NCBI GenBank assembly: GCA_045546915.1
Contig: JAZQDU010000027.1
Location: 1-64,000 of the forward strand
Direction: 5' to 3'
Length of the DNA stretch: 64,000 nt
Source: UMGS172 sp045546915
GTDB lineage: Bacteria; Bacillota; Clostridia; Oscillospirales; Acutalibacteraceae
In this document: positions 55,231-64,000 of the stretch, one piece after another
Numbering within the stretch: the stretch's first letter is position 1
How the letters are laid out: every line of letters begins with the position of its first letter
The notes under the pieces: model-generated
What the model saw: the letters and a program-made list of their open reading frames with translations, nothing else
Told to the model about the DNA's origin: nothing
Database searches by the model: none
Position numbers and translations under genes: made by a program

Positions 55231-56520
55231 TCATTTTAACAACTCAGCCTTACAGTATTCATCTTCGGCTGATATTATTTTAACCTCTAAAATGTCACCC
55301 TCGTTTATCTTATCTGAGTCAACATAAACCTTTGTGTAATTTTCGGTGTACCCTGTCCAAAACTTGCCTTCGTGCGATTCAAACAGAACCTTTTGAACAA
55401 CACCTACTTGAGACTGCAAAAATTCACTTTCAGCACGTTTACAAATCTCTGCCATTTTAATCGCCCTTTGTTGCCTTACGTTCGTTGGCACTTTACCATC
55501 ACGCTTGGCAGCAACTGTTCCCTCACGCTCAGAATACACGAAAACGTGAGAGCGAGCAAACCCTATTTCTGTCACAAAATCGCAAGACTTTTTAAAATCC
55601 TCATCAGTCTCACCCACAAAACCAACCATAATATCGGTAGTTATTGATGCGTTGTTAAACACCGAGCGAATACGTCCCACAAGCGATTTAAAGAACATTG
55701 TATCATACTTGCGGTTCATATTTGAAAGCGTTTTATCACAACCTGATTGAAGAGACAAATGAAACTGGGGACAAAATTTTTCGCATTTCGATAATCTTTC
55801 AAGCGATTCGTCGCTCATCATATCACACTCAAGTGAGCCCAATCGGACACGCTGAATTTTTTCACACGAAGCAACCGCTTCGACAGCATCACATAGTTCA
55901 TCACCCGTGTCCTGCCCGAAAGCCGAAAGATTAATGCCCACCAGCACAATTTCCTTATAACCTGCATCGGCTAACCTTTGCGCCTCTATTTTTATAGAAT
56001 CAAGTCCTCGCGAACGCACCCGTCCTCTTGCATAAGGTATGATACAATAAGAACAAAAACGGTTACAACCGTCCTCTATTTTCATATACGCTCTTGTATG
56101 TTCGGCAAACTCACAAATCTCTAAACCGAGATACTTTTCGTTGTTCTCATGGGGTAGAACCCGAACAATCCTCTTGCGTGTAGCCAAATATTCCTCACAC
56201 AAACGTGGTATCTGGTCGGTCTCAGTATTACCGACAACAATGTCCGCCTCAAGCAAATTACCGGTTTCTTGCGGAAAAGCCTGCACCATACAACCCGTTA
56301 ACACAATTACTGCATCAGGGTTTGATTTGCGCATTTTTCGGACCATCTGCCGTGTTTTTCGACTGCTTTCTGCCGTAACAGTACAAGAATTAACAATAAT
56401 TATGTCAGTACAACTTACAGGCGGTAGGACGCTGTAGCCCTTTTGGGCAAAAGCATCACATACCGCCTGCGATTCATACTGATTAACCTTGCAACCCAAG
56501 GTAACCGTAGAAACTGTCAT
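55231..56520 (-). CDS. mtaB: tRNA (N6-threonylcarbamoyladenosine(37)-C2)-methylthiotransferase MtaB
   Basis: MtaB converts t6A37 to ms2t6A37 in tRNAs reading ANN codons, using radical SAM chemistry. The 429 residues have the UPF0004 domain with its three cluster cysteines (TLGCKVNQYES, VNSCTVT, LTGCMVQ). The radical SAM motif CNRFCSYCIIPYARGRVRSR comes next, and a C-terminal TRAM domain follows (VLFESHEGKFWTGYTENYTK). It starts 17 bases after a 39-codon peptide gene. Confidence 0.96.
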   Translation of the reverse strand: MTVSTVTLGCKVNQYESQAVCDAFAQKGYSVLPPVSCTDIIIVNSCTVTAESSRKTRQMVRKMRKSNPDAVIVLTGCMVQAFPQETGNLLEADIVVGNTETDQIPRLCEEYLATRKRIVRVLPHENNEKYLGLEICEFAEHTRAYMKIEDGCNRFCSYCIIPYARGRVRSRGLDSIKIEAQRLADAGYKEIVLVGINLSAFGQDTGDELCDAVEAVASCEKIQRVRLGSLECDMMSDESLERLSKCEKFCPQFHLSLQSGCDKTLSNMNRKYDTMFFKSLVGRIRSVFNNASITTDIMVGFVGETDEDFKKSCDFVTEIGFARSHVFVYSEREGTVAAKRDGKVPTNVRQQRAIKMAEICKRAESEFLQSQVGVVQKVLFESHEGKFWTGYTENYTKVYVDSDKINEGDILEVKIISAEDEYCKAELLK

Positions 56521-56537
56521 TCTTTTTCCTCAACAGT

Positions 56538-56657
56538 TTACAGTGTTACCTTAGAGAGCCATTCTCCGGCAGAAACTTCGCCTTCTTCACCGAGAGCTAC
56601 ATTTTCTGCTTGTTGCAATGCTTCCTCATAAAGCTCGGGTTTTTGATACTTTTTCAT
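56538..56657 (-). CDS. 39-residue peptide, possible RiPP-type precursor
   Basis: A complete small gene lies between the giant secreted protein and mtaB. ATG at 56655-56657 has AGGAGAAAGG directly upstream. The product starts MKKYQKPELYEEALQQAENV and ends ALGEEGEVSAGEWLSKVTL. The KKYxKPEL start is common in short clostridial peptides suspected to be RiPP precursors, but there is no cysteine, no clear double-Gly cleavage site and no maturase nearby. It could also be a small regulatory or translation-coupling peptide. Gaps to the neighbours are 14 and 17 bases, so it is co-transcribed. Confidence 0.6.
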   Translation of the reverse strand: MKKYQKPELYEEALQQAENVALGEEGEVSAGEWLSKVTL

Positions 56658-56671
56658 AACCTTTCTCCTCT

Positions 56672-59600
56672 TTATCTATTTTGATATTTTACGTAAACCG
56701 AATCCCAACTTTCCGATTTGACTTCGGAATAAGCATATTCACTAACGCCATTATTATTGTACTTTGCATAAGTGACAACCGAGAACTGAACACCGGTCAT
56801 ATCAACAGAGCCTTCTTTATTAGTAAGGTCCTTAATAATAACCTGATAATCAGTATAGTCATCAAACTTATCATAGGCAGTATTGGTATTGCCGTCGAAA
56901 ACAACAACCTTCACAGCATTAGCGCAATTGATTTTTCCATCGGATTTAAATGTTAAAGTATCCAAACTGTAAACAAGTTGTGTAGGTACAATAATAAATC
57001 CAACTTCAGAAATTCTGTTGTCGTTACGTACGCGTCCTCTGAAACGAAGACCTGCGGAAACATAGTTTGCTCCATTCTTTTCAAGGCGAATACTATTTGC
57101 AACGGTACCAACTGCAATCTGACTGTCAGGTATAAACTCAGCGCTTATAACCATACTGTCAGGGCTGGTTCCTTTAATGTTTGTGAACGAATATGTTTCG
57201 TTACCGTATGCGGCTCCTCTATAATTAAATACATTTTGAACGTAATTACGAGCGTCGGTGATAACCTTTATATGGTCAGCATTATTATAATCATAACTAC
57301 CACCGTTAGCAGTTGTATCAAAGAAGTTGTATTTGTAATTAACCTTAACGCTACCGGGTTTTAATACGTAACCGTTAGCGGGAATTGCCGTAATGGTTCC
57401 GTTAGCATAATCAACCTTCAACTCTCCGTTGCCTGTAACATTTGTAAGGTTCGGTGAATAAGAAAGCGCCTCAATCTTAATGTCTTTAATATAAAGGCAT
57501 CCATTAGAAACTTCTAAGAAGAGTACGTCTTTATAATTTGTTACCATACCACTCGAACCGGTAGTACCGTTATTAGCGATATTAAACAAACCATCACAGG
57601 TGTATGTTTGAGAAATTTCAACATAACCGTTAGTTACTGATGTTGTCTCATAGAACAAGTCATTTGCGTAAGTTCTGCCGCCGGTAACATGCGTAATACC
57701 AAAATTATCAAGAGCACAACGTCCAACACCTATATGTGCAATACCCTTTTGAAGAGCCGTTACCTTAACCTTCATGGTTATCTTATAGGTGACTCCCTGA
57801 CGAAGTCTATAATACTTATTATTTGTGCCGTCATAAGAACCAATGTTAACCTTATATGCAGACGGGTCATTGGCTGTTTGGTCAGCCTTCAATTCATAAT
57901 TTCCATCTCCGTCTTCGTCATAAAGCGAGAAGCCTTTACTTACAGTAGAGGTCGATGAATCATAAGGTGTTGTGGTAAGGTTGTTCTGGAATGTTGTATT
58001 AGAAGGAGTACCAAAAGTATACTCAGTAGTCGATTCAACCCAAACAGGATAATATGCCGAACTTCTATCTGCTATAGCAACCGTCTTAGGCGCAACATCA
58101 TCACTTAAGTTACTACTGTAGTTACCAAGAGTTCCGTTAACATATCCCTGACTCTTTGACCAACCTGCAAAGACGTATCCCGATTTTGTGAGTGTGGGGA
58201 GTTTTACCTGTTCGCCCTGTGCTACAATATAAGTGCTCTTTTCAACACTTACATCAGAATTAAGAGAAACTACACCAACTTTTACAGAAGAATCGTCCTT
58301 TTCAGTAATAACAATATTATCGAAATAAACAATACAGTTGGACTTTGTGGAATCTATTCTTGCTTTATAGGTATAAGCAAATAATATATACGGATAACTT
58401 GCAACATCAGAAGAACTGGGTGTGTAATCAAAAGATATGGCTGCCCACATTCCTGAAGTAACCGTACCGCGCATCAATCCCTGGTTTTCAGCAGACAACG
58501 ATTTATAAGAATTTGATTTGCCTCCACTATGAGAAACGCCGCTTCTGTTAGCTTGATACAAACGCAGCTGTGCTCCTGAAACGTCCATATTACATGAGCC
58601 TACATAAACATCAAAAGAAATTGTATAGGTGGCTCCTGCCGTTGCCTTAAAACCGTCTCCTAATACGGAAACCGCAAAGTTATTGGTAGAGCCACTGCTC
58701 TGTGTGCATTCCATTGCGAGAACTTTATTATTAGCATCACCTACCGGGTCTGCTACTACATCTAAAACCATTCCTAAGTCGATAGTGTTCGGCAAAAAAA
58801 CATCCGACATACCGTTGTCAAAAGTGGTTACCGAGCTCGAATATTTTGCATATATAGTGGCACTTTCAGCAGGTACAGTTGTAACTTCTGTGCCGTCTGC
58901 CAAGAACCAACCTAATGAAGTCTCACCAAGTGATTTAGGTGCACTTGGTAATTCTTGACCCACGGGCATAACAACACTTTCAAAGTTTTTGCCTCTAATG
59001 TTTTTAGTAATAACTACTGCATTAGAGCCATCTGCCACAGCACAAACCTTAACAGACTCAATAAGGAATGTTGCGGGTTTATTATTAGTACTTGATGCGG
59101 TAATATATGCATAAGCACCTGCATTACTTGCTTCGTCACCATCTATTTCAACAGAGACATACTGCCAATCGTTAGAGATATTATCATGTTTATTATAGCC
59201 AACAACAGATATCTTGTGTTGTGTAGAACCGGTCATCTGATTATAAGTATTGCCACCAGCAGCAGATAAACCGACACCTATTTCAGCAAAAGAGCCTTCA
59301 ATATTAATGGGTTTATATTTGACAATAACATTATATTTATTGCCTGCCTCGATTTTTAAGTAACCGTTATCGCCACCCAAGTTTACATCGGTATCACGAA
59401 TAGCAACACGATGGCGCCAATCAGCAGCACTGCTTAAACGGGTTGAGTTAGTAACGGTGAAATACATACCCTCGTCACTAATGTACGAGGCATTTTTACC
59501 GTTGCCGTAAACATCGGTCTCGCTATTAGAGAACCAGTTATTATTAGCGTCCTCATAGCAACTGTTACCGTCACTAACGAAGTCATAAACATACTCGCCT

Positions 59601-60421
59601 GCTTCGCCGCCAATTGCAAGAGTGATATCATCAAAATAAACGCCGATATATTGATTTGCATCAGTTTGAACAGAACTTTCACCGCAAATAGAACGGTCAC
59701 CGGCAACAAGAGACAAAATAACATGGTCTTTATTTGTAACGTCAGCCTCTGTGGTAAAAGTACACTGAGCAGTAAGCCACTCTGTATCATTATTTAATAC
59801 TTTTCTTGAATAAGTTTGAGGAACATTTTTATTTTTGTTATACTCAAAGTTATTTTGTGCAGACATTTGAGTTACACTTGAAGCAGGCAATTCATCTAAA
59901 CTGTATTTACCAAGATTGGTGATATATATCCACGAATTTGATGTAACATGACTGCTACGATATACAGAAAACTGGAGGTTGTTAGTAAAACCGGTTTTGT
60001 CAGAATTATATCTGATAGCACTGGAACCTTTTTCATACTTATACCTTACAGTCAAAGTATAAGTTGTAGAAGGTTCAAGAGTGTATGCATTTTCAACACC
60101 ATAACCGTTATTAGGTGTTCCTAACATAAAATAATATGAATTGCCAGTACGGTTAAACACATGGAAAGTAGTATTTCCACTATCTTCCGGGTCGGCTTTA
60201 TAGCCATAACCGTTCATAGGAGTTCCGTCAAGAGTCCCATTGCTGGATGTAAACGTGCCAACATCACTTACTTGTGCTATACCTGTAGAGTTATTAAAAT
60301 TAATAGTTTCACTATTGCCAAAGGTATATGCGTCGGCAGACATAGGAACACATATGTATCCTAATATCAAAACCATAACCGCAGATAAAATCACACTGAC
60401 GGATTTTTTGACAAATCTCAT
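56672..60421 (-). CDS. Giant secreted multi-module surface protein with InlB-type repeats
   Basis: This 1249-residue exported protein has a signal peptide ending near SADA (31). Beta-sandwich modules that look carbohydrate-binding (about 33-275, 276-465, 532-708, 799-987) alternate with short Listeria-Bacteroides (InlB B-type) repeats (about 466-527, containing GWFLADGTEV; about 713-795, containing GYVFAGWSKS). The C-terminal domain (about 1103-1249, SIRLEKNGANYVSAGLRFRG and onward) recurs at the ends of large gut clostridial secreted proteins. There is no LPXTG or terminal membrane anchor, so it may be released or held by sugar binding. Its promoter is TTGACA-17-TAATAT. Role inferred: glycan adhesion or capture. 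Confidence 0.85.
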   Translation of the reverse strand: MRFVKKSVSVILSAVMVLILGYICVPMSADAYTFGNSETINFNNSTGIAQVSDVGTFTSSNGTLDGTPMNGYGYKADPEDSGNTTFHVFNRTGNSYYFMLGTPNNGYGVENAYTLEPSTTYTLTVRYKYEKGSSAIRYNSDKTGFTNNLQFSVYRSSHVTSNSWIYITNLGKYSLDELPASSVTQMSAQNNFEYNKNKNVPQTYSRKVLNNDTEWLTAQCTFTTEADVTNKDHVILSLVAGDRSICGESSVQTDANQYIGVYFDDITLAIGGEAGEYVYDFVSDGNSCYEDANNNWFSNSETDVYGNGKNASYISDEGMYFTVTNSTRLSSAADWRHRVAIRDTDVNLGGDNGYLKIEAGNKYNVIVKYKPINIEGSFAEIGVGLSAAGGNTYNQMTGSTQHKISVVGYNKHDNISNDWQYVSVEIDGDEASNAGAYAYITASSTNNKPATFLIESVKVCAVADGSNAVVITKNIRGKNFESVVMPVGQELPSAPKSLGETSLGWFLADGTEVTTVPAESATIYAKYSSSVTTFDNGMSDVFLPNTIDLGMVLDVVADPVGDANNKVLAMECTQSSGSTNNFAVSVLGDGFKATAGATYTISFDVYVGSCNMDVSGAQLRLYQANRSGVSHSGGKSNSYKSLSAENQGLMRGTVTSGMWAAISFDYTPSSSDVASYPYILFAYTYKARIDSTKSNCIVYFDNIVITEKDDSSVKVGVVSLNSDVSVEKSTYIVAQGEQVKLPTLTKSGYVFAGWSKSQGYVNGTLGNYSSNLSDDVAPKTVAIADRSSAYYPVWVESTTEYTFGTPSNTTFQNNLTTTPYDSSTSTVSKGFSLYDEDGDGNYELKADQTANDPSAYKVNIGSYDGTNNKYYRLRQGVTYKITMKVKVTALQKGIAHIGVGRCALDNFGITHVTGGRTYANDLFYETTSVTNGYVEISQTYTCDGLFNIANNGTTGSSGMVTNYKDVLFLEVSNGCLYIKDIKIEALSYSPNLTNVTGNGELKVDYANGTITAIPANGYVLKPGSVKVNYKYNFFDTTANGGSYDYNNADHIKVITDARNYVQNVFNYRGAAYGNETYSFTNIKGTSPDSMVISAEFIPDSQIAVGTVANSIRLEKNGANYVSAGLRFRGRVRNDNRISEVGFIIVPTQLVYSLDTLTFKSDGKINCANAVKVVVFDGNTNTAYDKFDDYTDYQVIIKDLTNKEGSVDMTGVQFSVVTYAKYNNNGVSEYAYSEVKSESWDSVYVKYQNR

Positions 60422-60459
60422 TTCATATTACCTCCGAGAATATACTTTTATTCAAATCT

Positions 60460-60488
60460 ATATTACCATTATTTTTTTTATTTGTCAA
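60460..60488 (-). promoter_or_regulatory. SigA promoter of the 1249-residue protein gene
   Basis: TTGACA (60483-60488) and TAATAT (60460-60465) are 17 bases apart on the minus strand, just after the terminator of the preceding gene, so the two giant genes are separate transcripts. Confidence 0.86.
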
Positions 60489-60500
60489 CAAAATCATTCC

Positions 60501-60538
60501 AAAAAAAGAAAAGTACCGTGAACTTCTGTCCACGGTAC
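60501..60538 (-). terminator. Terminator of the 1055-residue protein gene
   Basis: An 8-bp stem (60513-60520 with 60531-60538) followed on the minus strand by TTTTCTTTTTTT. Confidence 0.88.
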
Positions 60539-60553
60539 CTAAATTATTATACT

Positions 60554-63500
60554 TTATTTTGCAAACACCCTTTTAGCAGTAACAACCATAGCACCTGCAG
60601 CGAGAACTACCATCATCATAATAATAATGGGATTAACTGTGTTGTCGCCGGTAGTTGTGCCGGTATAACCTTTAAGGTTAACGGTAATGTTATCAAAATA
60701 GATATCGTTACCTTGAGTTGTCGAAATTCCGATATACTGCTCGGAAGCAGTAAAGGTATATGTAACCTTCTGCCACTCGCCAACCTTTAAGTTACCAACT
60801 TCAGTAATGGTCTCGGTTGCATCAGGAGCACCAACTGAAGTGTTGGAAGACATCTGAAGCAAGTTAATGAGACCTGCGTTATCGGTAACATTAGTAGGTT
60901 TAACCCAGAAACTTACGGTGTACTGCTGGCCAACACCAAGTGTTAATGCGGTATCACGGCAGAGAGTAAATCCCTTGTCGCCGGTTGCGGTACCGTCACG
61001 GAAAATCGAAACAGAACCTGCATGAACATTATCCTTGCTAAATGTAACTTCTGGATTATCTTTTTTGTAAAGTTGATATGCGCTTGAAATACCAAATTCA
61101 GCAGCAACCGGGAAATCTTCATAACTTTCGCTCATCTTACCGAGTATCCATGAAGCATACAAAGTGATTGCTTCTTCACCATAAATCTTTTCGGTGAACT
61201 TTGCGGTAAGAGAACCATCGGTAAACCAACCACCGAACTTAAATCCTGCTCTGTTGGGAGTAGGCAACCAAATTTCTTCACCGGGGTTGCCTGAAACAGG
61301 GTCAACACCAGGGCCACCGAGAGTATCAAAACTGATAACGGTCGAACCGTAAATGTTGGAGAAGTTAACAGCACACTCAACCTTAATATCGTCAATCAAA
61401 ACAGTAGCGTCACCGCCAACACCGATAGAAAGATAGGTCGAATAACTATTCTGACATGAAGCTACGAATGTGCAAGAACCTTCTTCCCAACCACTGGTAG
61501 CAGAAGAAATCGTAAATGTTCCGCCCTGCTCTTTTGAGTCACCCCATGTGCTTCCTGAGTTGTGAGTTACAGGCTTAATTTCAATGTTGCCGGTGGTTTC
61601 CTCAACCTTATACTTGAAGGACATTGTATATGTAGCACCGGGAACAACATTATATCTTATTCCAACATCATTAATTATAGCACGTGCAATGGAAGATGCC
61701 GATGCATCAGAGGTACCCTGTTCGTAATTATAACGAAGGTAGCTGTTGCCGTTAGGTACATTAACGTAATTGAAACGGTCGGAAGTTGTGCTCATAACAT
61801 TGAATCTCTCAAGGTCATATTCCTGAGGAGCAGCCATCCATTTAGCATAAAGGGTAATGTTTTCAGTACCAAAGCAACCGTTTTCAAAATCGAACTCGTG
61901 AAGGAAGTTTTTATCAGTGTACCAACCTACAAATTCATGGCTGGCAAGTGTGGGGTTCTGCGGCTTAAATACTGCATCGCCGGGATATCCGAAAATCGGA
62001 TTCATGTTGGTAGAGTTAGTTTTGAAGTAAATAGCAACTGCGCCTTCGGGAGGTACATCACTAAATTCACCGACAATAACATCATCGATAAGAACTACAC
62101 CTGCTGCAGAGTTGGTGCCTTCACCGTTTGCTCTACCGCTATATACCCAATAAAGTTGGTCCTGAACGGTAAAGTTTACACGTTCACGATAGAAGTTCTC
62201 GCCAACGGTGTAGTTGCCGGAAACGGTTATCCAATCAGTACCGACTTCGCCAATCTCATCGCTCCAACTATAATCGAGACCACCAACAGCGGCCTTTGAA
62301 GCATCGCCACTATAAGCAGACTGACCACCGGTATAAACAGTTACGTTACCACCCTTGTTACCGGGAAGTACCTTAATCTTGAACTCTATATAATAGGTAG
62401 TGTTAGGCTTGAGCATCTCATAAGCGCCAACGCCTGCTGCGTCATAAGCACCAAGTTCGAAGTTATGAGAAGCACCTCTAACAGTATGAAGTTCGAGTGC
62501 CTTGTTGTTTTCGTCATCGGGGTCGGCGACAATGCCAATTTTATTATAAGATGCGTCGCTGCGACCGCCAATGTTAAATCCTACATAATTATAGTTATAC
62601 TTAGCGTAGAGTTCGCAATCCTGGTCAGGAGCAACTGTAACCTTTTGTGTATATAAATAGTCGGTGTACCAACCCTCAAAGAACGTCATGGGACTGGGAC
62701 GCTCAGGTGCCGAAAGAGTGGTGCCGGGGGCAATTCTTGCGGTACTGATAATACCCACATTGTTAAACTTAATTTTTACATACTCACTAATCCATTTTGC
62801 ATAAAGGGTGATATTCCCTGCCGGAAGAGTTTCAGGAGCGGGGGTAGTGAATGCACTGTCAAGATACCAACCGCTAAAGCCCTTATCAGGGTCACTATTG
62901 GTAGGTGCAGGAATCTCAGATATAGGAGTACCTACAGCATAGAAATTACTTTCAATAGCATCTCCGCCATTGGTTTCAAAACTTACAACTGAAGCACCGG
63001 CGGAACTTTTGAACTCTTTAACGATAACCGACTCAATAAGCCAGAAGTTCTCAGCCGAGCTATTAGCATGTGCAATAATTGCAAGCCAAGTATTTTCTCT
63101 GCCGGTAGCATCGAATTGAACATTAAGGTACTGCCACTCATCAGTAGTAGCGGTGTGCTGAGCAAAAGAGTCGTCGGTAATACCGCCTATCTCTTGACCG
63201 CCAGCGCTAGATGCAGGATTTTTTGTTGCATTATTGTTACCGCCGGTATGTCCAACGCCAATCCAAACTTTACCGCTGTTGATTTCTACCAATTTATACT
63301 TAACGGTAACGATATAACTGGCGCCTTCCTTTATCTGCATGTAACCGCCGTTATCCTCGTCATAAAGGAAAACTTTATGTCTCCAAGTAGCCTTACCAAA
63401 CAAATCAAGTTTATTGGTCGACTTGAAGTGAACGCCCTCTTCGTCAACGAACGAGCCGTTGCCGTTACTGTTAGAGAAGTGAGCGTGGCTGTTAGGTGCC

Positions 63501-63721
63501 CAGAAAGTGCCGTTTTCATCATTTTTAAAGTTGAAAACATACCTTTCGTTTATTGTGTCTTCATTATCTGGCTCGGCACCGGTTTTGTTAACACCGTCTG
63601 TTGCTGCATTCATCAATTGAAGAGCCGAGGTTGTATTAACTACAGATACAACACAAAGCGACATCAAAATAGCAACGGCACAAATAATGCTGACGATTTT
63701 TCTGATGTTTCTAGTCATCAC
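60554..63721 (-). CDS. Giant secreted protein with four InlB-type repeats and a C-terminal membrane anchor
   Basis: This 1055-residue protein has a signal peptide (about 1-33) and a strict alternation of beta-sandwich modules and InlB repeats. Modules lie at about 60-240, 377-553, 635-785 and 862-1018. Repeats lie at about 245-312 (GFSGWYLDSAF), 316-376 (FFEGWYTDYLY), 562-630 (EFVGWYTDKNF) and 795-860 (KFGGWFTDGSL). A Thr/Gly linker (GTTTGDNTVN) leads to a single C-terminal membrane segment (about 1029-1048) and a short basic tail, giving wall or membrane display. Module 1 is clearly related to residues 310-465 of the next protein (WRHKV and WRHRV, then EWQYLNVQ and DWQYVSVE). GTG at 63721 or ATG at 63718 may start it; GGAG precedes both. 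Confidence 0.85.
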   Translation of the reverse strand: MMTRNIRKIVSIICAVAILMSLCVVSVVNTTSALQLMNAATDGVNKTGAEPDNEDTINERYVFNFKNDENGTFWAPNSHAHFSNSNGNGSFVDEEGVHFKSTNKLDLFGKATWRHKVFLYDEDNGGYMQIKEGASYIVTVKYKLVEINSGKVWIGVGHTGGNNNATKNPASSAGGQEIGGITDDSFAQHTATTDEWQYLNVQFDATGRENTWLAIIAHANSSAENFWLIESVIVKEFKSSAGASVVSFETNGGDAIESNFYAVGTPISEIPAPTNSDPDKGFSGWYLDSAFTTPAPETLPAGNITLYAKWISEYVKIKFNNVGIISTARIAPGTTLSAPERPSPMTFFEGWYTDYLYTQKVTVAPDQDCELYAKYNYNYVGFNIGGRSDASYNKIGIVADPDDENNKALELHTVRGASHNFELGAYDAAGVGAYEMLKPNTTYYIEFKIKVLPGNKGGNVTVYTGGQSAYSGDASKAAVGGLDYSWSDEIGEVGTDWITVSGNYTVGENFYRERVNFTVQDQLYWVYSGRANGEGTNSAAGVVLIDDVIVGEFSDVPPEGAVAIYFKTNSTNMNPIFGYPGDAVFKPQNPTLASHEFVGWYTDKNFLHEFDFENGCFGTENITLYAKWMAAPQEYDLERFNVMSTTSDRFNYVNVPNGNSYLRYNYEQGTSDASASSIARAIINDVGIRYNVVPGATYTMSFKYKVEETTGNIEIKPVTHNSGSTWGDSKEQGGTFTISSATSGWEEGSCTFVASCQNSYSTYLSIGVGGDATVLIDDIKVECAVNFSNIYGSTVISFDTLGGPGVDPVSGNPGEEIWLPTPNRAGFKFGGWFTDGSLTAKFTEKIYGEEAITLYASWILGKMSESYEDFPVAAEFGISSAYQLYKKDNPEVTFSKDNVHAGSVSIFRDGTATGDKGFTLCRDTALTLGVGQQYTVSFWVKPTNVTDNAGLINLLQMSSNTSVGAPDATETITEVGNLKVGEWQKVTYTFTASEQYIGISTTQGNDIYFDNITVNLKGYTGTTTGDNTVNPIIIMMMVVLAAGAMVVTAKRVFAK

Positions 63722-63805
63722 AAATTTCTCCTTTTGAGATAAGATGTTCTTTGAGTTTTAGCCGACCGAACTTAAAAATTCGGACAGATATCCACTCTTA
63801 TCCAT

Positions 63806-63834
63806 ATTATATCAAAGCATCAAAACAAATGCAA
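63806..63834 (-). promoter_or_regulatory. SigA promoter of the 1055-residue protein gene
   Basis: TTGCAT (63829-63834) and TATAAT (63806-63811) are 17 bases apart on the minus strand; the leader is about 80 nt. Confidence 0.8.
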
Positions 63835-63936
63835 GCATTTTATTAGGAATAATTAAACAAAATCCCCGCCATATTCTTGTGTAAAATGACGTGACATTCT
63901 CTTGCTGTCTGACAAACGGCATTTTCGTTATAAAAG

Positions 63937-63966
63937 CAAAAAACAAAGCCTCACAATTTGTGAGGC
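63937..63966 (-). terminator. Terminator of a gene beyond the right edge
   Basis: GCCTCACAA pairs with TTGTGAGGC (63948-63966), followed on the minus strand by TTTGTTTTTTG. It implies a minus-strand gene ending in or near the last 30 bases of the window. Nothing else is seen in 63835-63936. Confidence 0.75.
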
Positions 63967-64000
63967 CTTGCCGAATTTACCATTTATTTTTTGTTGTTCT

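Noticed and set aside
61562..62299. A 245-codon open frame on the plus strand
   Set aside because: It is antisense to the 1055-residue surface protein gene and has no start signals.

Overview
The window reads as a chromosomal segment from a low-G+C, spore-forming member of the Clostridia, most likely a gut-type Oscillospiraceae/Ruminococcaceae relative. The grounds are spoIIR, a Gram-positive S10-spc-alpha order with adk, map and infA inside it, zinc-type S4, S14, L31 and L36, a type 3 ProS, consensus SigA promoters with GGAGG ribosome binding sites, and large secreted proteins with InlB-type repeats. No phage, insertion sequence or CRISPR array is seen.

Layout. 1-2616 (minus): a BMP-type nucleoside ABC transporter operon (lipoprotein, then the duplicated ATPase running off the left edge). 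2684-18426 (minus): the complete S10-spc-alpha supercluster from rpsJ to rplQ, read from its own promoter after a leader of about 287 nt. 18487-21120 (minus): a Ser/Glu-rich membrane protein, proS and acpP. 21171-24949 (plus): an LCP glycopolymer ligase followed by a translationally coupled PqqD-like / S26-peptidase / ABC-exporter trio. 24947-34697 (minus): a tight run of dnaG, rpoD, a TSCPD protein, an unknown gene, the CpsC/CpsD/CpsB polysaccharide module, a DUF1858 protein, trmK, rqcH and a sugar isomerase. 34779-39903 (minus): yigZ, rpmE, spoIIR, ispE, an aminotransferase, an Lrp regulator and a PHP phosphatase. 39944-45822 (mostly plus): a ferredoxin, a Crp-controlled NitT/TauT-type ABC transporter, tRNA-Ala(CGC), an XRE membrane regulator, a DegV protein and a TrhA-like protein. 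45815-56657: a glycosyltransferase and orphan rfbA, two cyclophilins, a GH16 lipoprotein facing a stand-alone rhamnosidase-like sandwich domain, a small membrane protein with a LexA-type box, carD, a sodium symporter, mtaB and a 39-residue peptide gene. 56672-63834 (minus): two paralogous giant secreted proteins.

How the genes work together. The right half is dominated by envelope and polysaccharide functions: LCP ligase, CpsBCD, GT2, RfbA, GH16, a CBM-like domain and the giant surface proteins. These are interleaved with core replication, transcription and translation genes. Convergent genes share long bidirectional terminators, two of which contain the stop codon of a neighbouring gene.

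Best candidates for something new. (1) A 62-residue single-pass membrane protein whose transcription start is covered by a perfect Gram-positive LexA box, predicted to be a damage-inducible membrane effector. (2) The LCP-PqqD-S26-ABC cassette, which looks like a peptide modification and export module with no local precursor or maturase. (3) A 39-residue peptide gene between a giant secreted protein and mtaB. (4) Structured RNA ahead of rpsJ and ahead of rpoA that could be undescribed ribosomal-protein leaders.
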